Source of the DNA: Opisthorchis felineus
Lineage: Eukaryota; Platyhelminthes; Trematoda; Opisthorchiida; Opisthorchiidae
Assembly (NCBI GenBank): GCA_004794785.1
Contig: SJOL01007501.1
Location: forward strand, 110,569-174,568
Length of the DNA: 64,000 nt
Reading direction: 5' to 3'
Shown here: piece by piece, positions 49,429 through 60,910 of the stretch
Position numbering within the stretch: position 1 is the first letter of the stretch
Layout of the letters: every line of letters starts with the position of its first letter
Program-made: the position numbers and the translations under genes
The notes under the pieces: generated by a model
Database searches by the model: none
What the model saw: the letters and a program-made list of their open reading frames with translations, nothing else
Told to the model about the DNA's origin: nothing

Positions 49429-52400
49429 TAAGTCTTTTAATAAGCTGTCCTTCAAAAAAATCAAAATTTTACTCCACAAACTAATCAACTTAAGGCGCGA
49501 ACGGAAGGTTTTTGTGTGCTGCCTAAGCATTGCCACCTGTCCCTAAAGCTAGCGGTGTGAATTTACGTGGGCTTTAAAGTGAAATGAACGGAAGCTTGCC
49601 TAAAAACGTTGAAGCTTTAGTTTTCTGTGGAATAATAAAGACTTCCAGCAGAATGTACACCGAGGAATAAGCACTCAAAATTGGTGCCTCCGGAAAAAAA
49701 GTCGTCAACAAGACTCACCAGAATGCACCTCCTCAACAACCAATCCCAGCAGGAATGAAACTAATGCCAACACATTGTTGTAATACATCCCTTTTTGTGA
49801 AAGACGAGAAAAAAAGGGGAAACGCTGTTGCTGTTCCGGTATAAGTAACTCAAAGGGTTTTTGGGAGCCTGATCTTCGGATGCATGGCACAGAGGAACCT
49901 CAGGAATATTTTATACACATTTCACAACACCATGAATTTAATTTTCTGCAACACAACAAACCAGAAAATGACAAACTCTACAATCCGGTATGTACTCCTG
50001 TTATATAGCGTTGGTGCTGCTCAACCTGTCTACCTTACACTCAGCTCTATCCACTATCCAATCACATTTTGAGTTTTGGGGACCAGCCCGTAAAACGATG
50101 CACCTAATGCCGGGCTCAGCGAACGATACATTTAATCACAAATTAAATAATCTCCATTGTATTATGAACATTTTGGTGCTTGAAAATCACTGCATGAATC
50201 AAAGGCGTAGCTGTTTTTTTTATGTATTTCATTCCGACCCACACAACCCACAAACAGTTATCCTGAGCTAGGTGGACGCAGTTACAACACTACTGAATGG
50301 AAATACACTGCCGCCTGACGAATGTGCTCCTGAAGAGAGTGCTTTCCCGAAAGAAAAAAACGAGCGATCCAGTACCTTAATTAAATGCATCCTGGGAGAT
50401 AGGCTCCCTCGAGTTACACGTGTCACCAAAGAATCGGCTTTTGGTTGCGACGGGTTTTCTTCTGCTCAGTTAGGAACGAATTAAACAGGCCATTATCGAG
50501 GAGAGCTTTCTTCTAAAATTTATGACACGTATTCGGAGGCGCACACTGTGATCCCAAGGTGCAACATTTGGAGGCAGGAATAGACTAGCATATGTGTGAA
50601 TCTTACCCATTACACCAGATGACACCCCTACATAGGGCACTGTCTACAAACACCGACGTCACTTATGTTGTACCCCAAAAAGTTACCTCGGTAAAAACTG
50701 TTTGAAAATGTTCGAGCTGTTTTTTATTATTGAACAGCCAAATGTCGAAGAGTTAGTTTAATGTTAGTTTGCATTTCCTACATCAGCAAAATAAGTGGGT
50801 GTATTTTAACTGCTGATTAACGTCGTTTGCCCTACCGCACTTCAAAAATTTCAATCTTCTGATGCCGTCGTGTTTGGAGAACAATTATCTTGTAGTATTA
50901 AGAGAATTGACAGTGTTGTATATGGTGCATGCAGCGACCATAGAGAAGGGACTTAATGATGGGAAAGATCCACCTTTATTACTGATTTCGGACTTTGCAG
51001 TCACCCATCCGAAGGCATAGAATCCCTGTTTTATCTGTCACGTATTCTAATACGATGTGAGGCAGTAGAAAGTTGCAAACTTCCATTTGGTGACTTTAGC
51101 CTGTTACGCTGTTTCTTACCAGAGGAAGATTGAAGGATGAAAAGTTTTCCAAAAATTGAAAATATCATCTTCGCGGCCCACGCACTGAAAGGATAATGTG
51201 TCAAAAGACGGACTGTTGCTTCAGTTGAACTAGATGAAGAGACAAACTCAGAGATATCAGGCAGCCCTCAAAATTTTATAAATTGTCACACACTTTGCAT
51301 GGAGGTCCCAGTAACAAGTGATATTAGAGTATCTATCAAGTCGAGACAGACGTGCAGCTTACCTGTTTATGGGCATATCGAGATAGATTGCACGTATATT
51401 TCTGGTCAAAATTTTGGCGCGGCAAATCCAATGTCCAAGATTTTAGTAGTCAAAGCAACAGATCGCATTTCCGTGTACTCTGAAACCGACCGCGCAACTG
51501 CATTTCTACCTAAATATTTTACTGTGCTCTCTTACTGTATTTTGAGCTAATGTAAATTCAAGTTGTGGTCTAAATGAGGCAGAACGAATGAATCACCATC
51601 AGAGCATCACAGTTTTCTGCTCTTCTGGATGAAGTAAGCATCATCAAAAATGTGCGTCTAGACGCGGATTTGTGGGCCAACCACGGAGTTCTACTCTTGC
51701 AGCAGGCTGCACTGCAACACAGCTTCTTAGACATGAGAAAAACCTTTGACCGGTGCAAACTTTAGGTGTACCGATGCTTTTTATTGCAAACTACTCTAGT
51801 ACGAACATTATTGAAACTAAAAATTCACGTCGGATCTCCACATTAACGATCACTGGTATCTGAATCAGTTTGGTACCTGGAATGATACGGCAGTCGATGA
51901 ATCGTCATTAGTAAATAAGATGACAAATTTGAATCCCGTGCAGTTTCAAGCCCAAAATTGCAAAAATACATTCATTATTATCCATTTATACAATATACTC
52001 AACGATCATATTTATTCAATCGTGAGGTAGGAATTAATTACGTCGTTCTACAGGGATCTTTTTTACTCAACAAACATGGCAAAGGAAGCGAACTAAAGGA
52101 GGGAAAAGAACGTGTCAGGAGGCTTAAAATATTCGGCTAAGTGCATACTCTTGAACAGGACTACCCAAAAGAGAGAACATTACAGAAAATGGAGCGTTTT
52201 TGCCTCCTGGAATAAGTAGTCTATGGATGGGAAAGTCTGGGAAAGTTTACGGTATATCTAAGCCAAAGAATGCTACTCCCATGACGTTTCAAAACCAGTA
52301 CCTGTTTTCTTGGGGCCTTTCATACTTTTTTCTCGATACCACCAACTGAGGTGTTGAGATATTGACAATGCTCGGCAGCAACTCACCGTACTTCTACTGA

Positions 52401-55400
52401 AATTTACGAATACCGATTAAATGTTTGTGACGCAACCACTTACCAACGAATGCGCTCAGTAAATTTGATTAAGAGTCTCAACTGTGTTTGAATTAAAAAA
52501 ATCCGCTTTTTAATTAAAATGACGATAACAAGAAACCTAAACAAAGTTTCCGCTCGGGAAATTCTTTCAACAAAGTGTGATGCGTGACGTTAGCCCTTTT
52601 TTAGTGATCCAATAGTCAGATATCTCCACATGACAACTTTTCAGTGTACAACCGAGCGCCACGTTTTCTACTGAATTACGAAATGAGGTTGATCGACATT
52701 GAGGCAGAGTTTCAACGAAATGAACCCAAAAGCAAAGAAAACAACAGTTAGCTGTCGCAGAATTTCCATCAACTTTGGGAGCACTATCGCACTCTGTTTT
52801 CCATTCAGTGAAAATATAGGGCGTTTATGATTATCGGAAAAGATGAAAATGCATTTCAGTCTGTCCCCCAAACAGCATGGTAATTTGCAAATAAACGTTT
52901 CATTCGCGTTTCACTTGGTGTTTACGGGTGAGATAAGATTGCCGCAGAGTTTGAAAATACTTATACCCAACCAGTCTCAAAAGGAAAAACACAGGCACTG
53001 ACTTGTTGAGGGATTTGTATCAACTCTAAGTTGATTTCTTGTCAAGGAAAAACTACCTCAATGTAACGTGTTTGAGCTTGCCAAAAATTTTCATCGCCTG
53101 CCGTCCAGTCTAGGCATAACGGTTCCACCAAATAATCTGAGGCGCCATGGAATATACTGAACACGGTTTAACGTTTTGTCGAAAAGTATTTTCCTCTCTT
53201 TAGTCGCAGGCTTGTGCAGATTGCATAAATCCTGGTCGAAAACAATGTCAAGGTGGCCAAAGCAGGTCAGAACCAATCAATGGTTGTTCAGAATTGTTTC
53301 TTTATTGTGTTAAGACAAATCGCCTGTGTACCGTTCACGACTGAAGCGAGAAAAAATAACTGTTATTGCAGCGTATGTCTTCTATCGGCTGTAATGCGAT
53401 GGAAAGAAGAGACACAATGTTTCAACTTCTTAGCAGCCTAAATGCATTTCTTATTCTGCATGCAAAGTCCATTCCTTCGGTTCGCTTGTAATGAAATCGT
53501 TTGGTACATTCTCCTTACCTTGAATGTCAAGAGATCTGCTGAAAAAACGGAAACGTCTTCAAGTCTACTCAGCCCAATTCAGGTAGACACGGAGACAGAC
53601 AGCTTACTCTGAGAGCTTACAGCATGTAACGGCGCAAATTTTAGCGTGTGCCTAAAACTGGGGTAGGGTACTGCCACAGACGACTGGAACATGCATCACG
53701 GAGCAGTGTTTGAAACAGTGAATTGGCGAATTCCATCCAAAGGCATTCTGTTTTTCTATGTTGCCTGTCCACAGCCTTAACAAATATTTTGTGAAAAAGA
53801 TACATTTCTTGAAATGAACATCGGTTACCAGGTGGACGACTCAGTTATCAGTCTTTGTAGACTATTGTCTCCATGGCACCATGTGGAAAACAGAGGTCTT
53901 TTCCACAGCTGTCCTGTAGACTGGACGGGGCATGTATGCATAATGGCTTGCAGGGCAGCTATCGAGAAATTTTGGCGCGATTAAGACGTTTCAGCGGAAC
54001 ATTCATGATCAAACGCATGGGCCAAAACTACTCCCTGGTTCATAGGAATCTCCCTAAACGGGAAGCAGTAGTGGTGATCACGAATATGTCTGAAACATTC
54101 TCCATCAACTAAGCCTACTTAATTGCGACATTTGGCGTTATTTGGTATTTGGTTTGGTTTGCTTCAGTTTACATACTGCCTGTATGCAGCCTAACAAACC
54201 TAACCGAATATTTTCAGCTAGTCTGCTGTAATTCTGTTCAAAAGTGGGCCATTTGACTTTAGATTACCAGTAGGTTTGTTTAACAACATGGACCCGTTTT
54301 TCGAGCCAAACGGAAGGATTTGTAGTGAATTTTGGTATAGTGATTACTAAGGGAGGGGCTTTTTAAATGAGAATTATCAATAGTACTTAGAGTACTTAGA
54401 CGAGTAGGAAGACCCAGCTCTTGAAAGTTGCCGATTGATATCCTGTCTTCTGTCATTCACCTAATGGTCAGCATGAGAATATTAAAACGGATTTCAACTA
54501 GGTGAAACCTCGTCCATTTTGCGCTGGTATCCGAATGACGTGACATCCAGCGGAAATATGTCATCGTCAACAATGATGCACCGTGCAACTCTTTAGATCC
54601 GTACAATGAGGACAGTCTGTAGAATACAAGGGTCATCTTAAGGCTGAAGGTGGTTCGAACTGTATTTCAGGTGTGAAACACGGCAAAAATAATGAGACCA
54701 TTAGGCATTTGTAAGTAGAAAAACAACGTCGTCTTACTTCCAAAGATTTTATATAAACTGATTAAAATAAACAAAAACGATGTACCTAAGATGCTCGAAT
54801 TTTTGATTCACTATAGAGCAAGCCTAAACACGAGCACAAAGTGTTAGTCTACCAATCACTTCGTTTAAAAAACCAGGGTCAGTGGTACTGGAAATGAAAT
54901 CTTTAGCCACAGAACAATAGCTAGAAGCAAACACAATAGTTCAGTCAATCACATACGGCGACCACCCATTGCTGGTCTTTCTTATTTTCCAACTATTGCC
55001 CGTGATTCACACAAGAGAACAAACTACTCCTCAAGGTGGACTGCGCTCCGAGTAATACACTGAAAAGGTTATTAATTGACTGACACTAGTACAAAAGGCA
55101 TATTATACGCAATTCAAGTTTACATTTCTTTAGCACTAAAACAAACAGTGGAGTACGTGAACGAAAGTTTCGGAACAACGGCGAAATTTTGCATTGCGGA
55201 AGTAGTTTGAATTCCACGATCTGACACCTGCACTCAGCTTTCCTGGAAACAGTGCCGCTGTATCTAAACACTTAGAGTTGAGTCCTCGGGAGCGTCCTGA
55301 TATTAGCTCGTAGCCTATTTTTTGATGCACTACCTTGGGTAATAACAAATTTCCAAGTCTTTGAAATTCAAGTTTACATTATGTTTTAACTTTTTATTAC

Positions 55401-56305
55401 CGCCAATCCATGGAAGCTTTCAGTTCAATACACTACCACTGAACGCGTTCACTTTTCGTACCACTGCTTCGGTTATCTATACGGAAAGAACCTTCCCCTG
55501 TACATGCTGTTTTGCCTCTTGTTCGGAATCTAACTAAGTGTCTGATCTCTTGTAGCACTACCACTGACCAGGAAAATTATTTCCCGGGATCTTCTTAGTC
55601 GCAGTTTGCCAATCCAGCTTGTAACAGTGTCAAAATACTGGACCAGAGCTCGCAAACGAATAAAGTAAAATAAATTTTTGGCAGACGCCTTGCTGTCTAC
55701 ACTATTATACTTTGACTGAACCTAAATTCATACGTGATTTTCCGTTGGAAAAAAATCCCAATATAACGGTTTTTGTGGACTTTGAATTATAAAGCTGTGA
55801 CAGTGTTAAAGGAAACTTTCAACGATCATTAGCCCATGAATAAAAATAAACCATTGCAGACCGGGTTGGCGAGGTCTTTCTCCCATTGTAAGAGCTGAGC
55901 TGCGCAGCAGACCAGGTCCGATTTACTACGCGCGCACAGGAGTAGTTGATTTAGATTGGGTTAAAGAAATTATCATCAACCCCATAGATTTGCCAATCAA
56001 GTTAATTGTTGCGCCCCCATCCATGAAAGTAAGGTCTACTCATAAAAATCACAGGGGCAAGCGAGTACAGGACATTGTTAGGGTGCGAATTGAGGAAGTT
56101 TAATAATTTTCAGTGGAGAAGCCAATCTCAAATGAAAGGCCAACTAGCACTGTACAGCTGTTTTATCCCTGGTGGGAATCATCAACAGTGCGCATTTTAC
56201 GAAACTCAGACAATTTCAAACCTGTGAACTTCCGGCCAGTGCTTGAAGACCTAACCGTTTGGCCACAAGCGACTGATCAGTTCTCAATTAGACAGGACAT
56301 AGCGC
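49429..56305. other. No gene recognised
   Basis: Frames at 50,272-50,484, 51,299-51,550 and 53,873-54,112 (all plus) have moderately protein-like composition but no recognisable domain or good pair of splice sites. On the minus strand a strong acceptor (cgttttttcag) and a strong donor (AAG|GTAAGG) frame only 20 nt near 53,521-53,540. Confidence 0.4.
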
Positions 56306-56308
56306 CAC

Positions 56309-56362
56309 TCATCTTTCAATCACGGAAGCCACATCACGTGGTCACGTATTGACGGTTGTGTT
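56309..56362 (-). repeat. Dispersed repeat family C, copy 2
   Basis: The minus strand contains gtgaccacgtgatgtgg, identical over 17 nt to the copy at 28,645-28,695, with continued similarity for about 25 nt further. The element type is unknown. Confidence 0.5.
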
Positions 56363-58405
56363 CACCCGCTGGCTGGAATTTCGCGGGGTAGAAACTCTGA
56401 GTTTCGTGAGATGAGCACTTTTGATGATTCCCAATGAAGATGAAATCGACGCACAGTCCCTCTAGGCTTTTCAGCATAGACTAGCTTCACTGACGGAACA
56501 AAATCTCCATTGAATAACTCATCTGGTGTAATTATTTTCGACCCATTGTGGCCTTAACAGCAAGTGATGCAAACGACATGAAAAACTGTATGTTTACTTG
56601 GGTGGAAACTCCAATGATCAGTTGCAGTACACATTACATTTCATCTTAATGGAAGAATCTGGTGGTCTTTAAGGTGGTTTTTGAAGAGCGGGCAGCTATG
56701 ATAACAATAATAACACCAAGACTAATAATAATTGACTCAAAGAAAGGACTGATTCACACGACAAGTCAAGCTCTGCCTTAAAAACTCCTTCGAGCATTTC
56801 GTTAACATATGCCCCTGTGATATCAATCTCATTATGGATGTCCGGGTGTCCTTAGATCATATCCGCATTGGAGTTGACCGTACTGCTGATCAGTCCCTCG
56901 TGGCAGGTCGGGTTACTTGTCAACTAATAGCCTGAAGCCAGCAAATTCAAGGCTATCTGAAGAACAGTCCTTACTACTCGCAATAAGTACGCTTTACGGA
57001 GCTTCTCCGATTTCCGGATTGACTGCACGTAGAGGATGACAGCTCGATCAAAAAAGTATATTTCTACGGATGATAAAACCAGTCCCCCTAATTAGCAGTT
57101 CTTTGTTTGAGATGCCTGACAAAAAAGGATCTCATATTTGTGTCACTGACACCAGGTTTTTGTGGTCGGCGTTTGCAAATCTTGTTGGTTATATGGATTT
57201 CTCACAGAAAGGACCGTCTCTCAGGTCATGCTATTAAAACTGTCTTTTGGGGCCGGTTACTTCTAGGAGAAGATGAAATAAACATGTTTTGGAAAGAAAT
57301 GCGTCCAAAGTTGAGTCCAGATCTGAAAATATAGGCTGGTAATTATTTTATCTGACCACTCCACTGAAAGCTTTCTTCGGCCACGTCATGCCAGTTTGCT
57401 TGTACTATTAAACTACGGTTGGTGGATAACGCCACGGTAAGCCTATTTTTTGTCTTGATCGACTGTTTTACCCAGGGTACAATCAAAGATCACACCCTAA
57501 GAATGAGGGACGTGTGCACCAGCTACTCATCCGCCACATACAAAAAGTCGGTTGCTGGACAAGATTCTGAGAGTTAGTCGCAAAAAAGGATAACCTGGCG
57601 GCGCCATCAAGGAAATAAACGTTTGTTGGCCCATCAAAGACTTTTCTTCCCAGATCAGTGGCGTAGTTGGTGCATGGAGAATCAAACAGTTTGGTTTCAG
57701 GGTTCGGCAATGCGGACGGATGCATTTTGCTTTGCGTAGTATCTGTTAGGTGTGATGCTATGACTAATCCCAAATGAAATAAATCAGCTAGGCGGCACGA
57801 GTCGGAAAATCCTGAGAAGATGGGCTGGAATGGTTGATCACAAGATGGGTACGCATTGTTACGACTTGACTAGATTTATAAAATGAATTAAATGAAAAAA
57901 CTATATGCTTGAATCCCCGTGGAAACCTGAGGCTACATTCATTGTGAAGGCAATTTTTGACGATCAGTATATACATATGCGTCTTGAGAAGAAAAGTGAT
58001 AATTTTTTAGAAAAAAATATTCAGAGTATTCCGCATTTCGTCGATTCGTGACTGCTCGGGGAGGAAATAATTCCCTGTTAGTTGAATTTCAGGCATCCTT
58101 TCATCTACGGGGTTCTGTGCTATAAACTGTAAGTCCGTTTTAATGCGAATGAATTCTGAGATAATTTCCTGTTGATTCAAACACCGTCGCAGGGGAGATG
58201 ATCTCGGTCGGCATGTTGAGTGGGGAATGCGGGACTAGAGAGACTGAGAACTATGTATATTCGATTTGTCCCACATTCAAACAGCTCACGTACGTGCCAT
58301 ATAAAACTGCAAGATCGGAGTCCTAAAATGCGTTATTACAACGTAGTAATGAAAAGGATTACGTATAAACTTCTGAAACAACATATGTACTATGTGTAAC
58401 CGCAA
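56363..58405. other. No gene recognised
   Basis: The frame at 57,483-57,773 (minus) is the longest, with no recognisable motif. A short stretch at about 56,880-56,915 (gtactgctgatcagtccctc) faintly resembles the SINE tails of the 5-kb cluster. Confidence 0.4.
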
Positions 58406-58407
58406 TA

Positions 58408-58575
58408 CACTACTCATAAGGTAGCTGGAAATTCTTCGACAGCCCACGACTGGTTTCGCCCTTCTTGGGGCTCATCAGTTAGGCGCAGTCCCCAAGTTGC
58501 CACCAACCTTATGTTCTACTTGAACCCAAATTGCATGAAATTAGTGAAATACACTCATTTGCAAACAAATTCCAA
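58408..58575 (+). mobile_element. Inverted-repeat element family A, left half
   Basis: The left terminus (acactactcataaggtagct, then 'CTTCGACAGCCCACGAC' and ggtttcgcccttcttggggc, 58,408-58,472) and the beginning of the core (gaaatacactcatttgcaaa at about 58,546) match the copies at 42.0 and 11.1 kb. The match is lost after about 58,572, so the right half is missing or replaced. It lies about 300 bp upstream of the Penelope-like remnant. Confidence 0.68.
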
Positions 58576-58879
58576 GGAGTTCATGCACAGCCTAAACCTG
58601 AATCACCGAAATCCGGAGCAAACTCTAACAATCGCGATTGTTAAGTTTGGAAACGACAACGAATCCAACCATGAGAGTCCATCAAAACAGGGAGGAAAAT
58701 GATGTGTCAATATAAAAAGCTTAAAATGCGATCTGTGGATAAATTAGAACAATGGAAACCTTTCGGATCCATTAGAATGTGAGACAGGGGTTACAAATAG
58801 GGACAGAAGAAACGTGAGGAATTTCAAATGTGAAAGTAATGAACGATACAGCCTCCAACCACGGTAGTTCAGCACTAAT

Positions 58880-59790
58880 TTAGACCATTACTTCCGCTAG
58901 GTAGACGATATTTTCTTTATAGCCAAAAGAGAACTTGACTGAACAATTCACGAGTGCTCACGGTCTAATAAAGTTCACCACCACTGAGGAGAAAATAATC
59001 AGCCAGCCTTTATCGATCCTCTCTTAAGGCGATTGTCAGATGGGCAGGGTTTATACGAAGCCATCGACTTGGCAATACACCAACTTCGCCAGTTTCATTC
59101 ATTTGAAACAGAAACCAGTCCTAGTTAGTTGTCTAGCGTGTACGCACAGAGACGTATTTTCAGCCCCATGGTTGTGGGAAATACTAGGCCTCTTGCGTAA
59201 CATACGTCAAAACAGCGGTTACCTCAAGATAGATACCTTAAGCAGAGATCACAGAGCCCTTCAATGGTGACCGCATATAAGAAAAGTTTGTTTCTTAACC
59301 TGCAGCTTGAGGATCAAACTGCAAATGGGAGACCAACTGAAGGACTTAGGGGTCTTAACTAAACCACTTTTCACCTTGCGTACGTGGTGCTTTTTGTCGA
59401 AAGTCGTTCAATACCTCCGCTAATAGCAAGGATAAGCTACCAGTGTTGATCATATCCATGGTTGTTCGCTTCTTCTGGTGGGTCTGCTACGCTGTCTACG
59501 TTGATGTTTCGATCCGTCAGATTGCATTTCCCCCTGTAAGCTTCGAACAAAACACCAGTCTGGCAATAGCATAGGATCACTTAGAAGCTCCATTATTTCC
59601 CCTCTCAATCGACGCAAGCCCTAGAGTGGATGCGAAAACTCGTTTGAGTTGCTCACCACCCGTCCGAATATATATTCACACGTGACCTGCAAAAAGCTGA
59701 ATCGATTTTTATTAAGCTAGGGGTCCAAGTCTTGGCAAACAGACAAGGCTTTCCTGCTAAATTGGCCAAATGTTCAGGGCCGGACTAATG
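58880..59790 (+). pseudogene. Decayed Penelope-like retroelement (RT C-terminus to GIY-YIG region)
   Basis: Fragments appear in the order expected for a Penelope-like element. First comes an RT active-site-like F-R-(stop)-V-D-D-I-F-F-I-A at 58,890-58,923, where a TAG replaces the usual Tyr. After a frameshift comes I-K-F-T-T-T-E-E-K at about 58,968-58,994. Then, in the open frame 59,040-59,270, come G-R-V-Y-T-K-P-S-T-W-Q-Y-T-N-F-A-S-F and L-V-S-C-L-A, the conserved thumb region. Around 59,433-59,630 there are K-D-K-L-P-V-L..S-M-V-V, C-Y-A-V-Y-V, N-T-S-L-A-I-A and H-L-E-A, matching the GIY-YIG nuclease region and its histidine neighbourhood. Near 59,697-59,760, A-E-S-I-F-I-K-L resembles the usual C-terminal 'AEA-x-x-I-x-x-L' motif. 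At least two in-frame stops and several frameshifts show it is dead. The 5' half is not recognisable upstream. Confidence 0.68.
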
Positions 59791-60029
59791 GACCGCAAGA
59801 CCAGACATCAATAGGAGCATGACAAAAGTGTTCAGGCTCTCATGTATACAAGTTGAGACCTACTGGCTTCTTTTGTTCCTAATTTTCAGTCATTATTTGT
59901 GTGCATCATTGTTTCCTATGTAAAAATAATTTGTAATGGCATTTTATTTGGTGTTCACAAGAAATAAACCTCTGGTAATAACGCTTCAATGTTAACCAGT
60001 GAGGCTGTAGAGACCATGAGTTAACTGTA
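59791..60029. other. Linker with no feature recognised
   Basis: No coding pattern. It may hold the 3' non-coding tail of the Penelope-like remnant. Confidence 0.3.
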
Positions 60030-60088
60030 ATTATTTATTTGTTTATTTGTTTGTTTATTTGCTCGTGTTTATTTGTTTATTTATTTAG
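60030..60088 (+). repeat. TTTATTTG-type simple repeat
   Basis: An imperfect run of TTTATTTG/TTTGTTTG/TTTATTTA units. It lies about 240 bp beyond the last retroelement-like motif and could be a degenerate 3' tail, but no target-site duplication was identified. Confidence 0.85.
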
Positions 60089-60164
60089 ACCTTATAGTCT
60101 TACTTCTGTATCCCTTCTTTATATCTTGATGAACAACGTGTTCCATCCATTTGAAACAAAATGT

Positions 60165-60910
60165 TCAACATGGTATGTATGATTGCTGCGGCTGCAAAAC
60201 TCCCACAGAACTGAGTACATCTGAGTTGGCAGAGATTAACACACGGTGACACTTTACCCCACAGGCCTGGTAGGGTTTGATCATAGGTGGCTTCCCATCC
60301 AAGTCTAAGAAAACCCTAGTGTTTTGCAATTGGCATGTTAGTGAAATGGTTGCAATGACCATGACATCATAGCCAGTAGAAGAACAGTATAGTACATCTA
60401 CTTTTAAACCTAAGTCTCATCTTACCTACTGGTTTGCTGCTGAATCCATCTTAGACCGAAAGAAAGCATGCCTTATATGTGATGGTCTGTTCTCCCAGGT
60501 CACTCCAAGAGAAAAGTGCTGGCATTTTTTGTATAAGCTTAGAAGCCCCTGTCAACAAAATTGTCGAACCTGTTGGAGAGACATGATCGAATAAGGACTC
60601 AAATTCATCCTGTTGTCCGGAAAGTAAAGTACATAGGCCGTCAGACTAGTCTGTGATCTCCCTCCTACCGGGCACAAATCAAGGCTGCTGAGATGCTGTG
60701 TAATCAGGATCACTTTGCTAAGGTTTACATGTACAATATGGGACAATAGGCCTCCGTACAGGCTTTGCACGAACGGGCCGCTTCCAATGCGAGTAGACTT
60801 GACCTTGAAGTGATTAACAATCGGCAAATACCTAGCAAGGCGTGCTTCATTTTCAAGAGCTATGTGATATGCACGGCCCATCAGAGAATGGCATCAGATG
60901 CTCTAGAATG
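60165..60910 (+). pseudogene. Possible decayed cysteine-rich coding region
   Basis: In one plus frame, about 145 codons (60,165-60,596) contain only four stops and show paired cysteines: Y-D-C-C-G-C-K-T, A-C-L-I-C-D-G-L-F, E-K-C-W-H-F and S-P-C-Q-Q-N-C-R-T-C. A second frame from about 60,588 to 60,909 has two internal stops in about 106 codons and protein-like segments (K-V-Y-M-Y-N-M-G-Q; A-L-H-E-R-A-A-S-N-A-S-R). The clustered CxxC pairs suggest a former zinc-binding protein, perhaps of transposon origin. The opposite strand also has a fully open 109-codon frame (60,552-60,881) without motifs. Stop depletion is modest and could be chance. Confidence 0.25.

Noticed and set aside
55976..55992. 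Minus-strand Y-G-V-D-D-N-F, similar to an RT active site
   Set aside because: The surroundings show no other RT motif, and the frame closes a few codons later.
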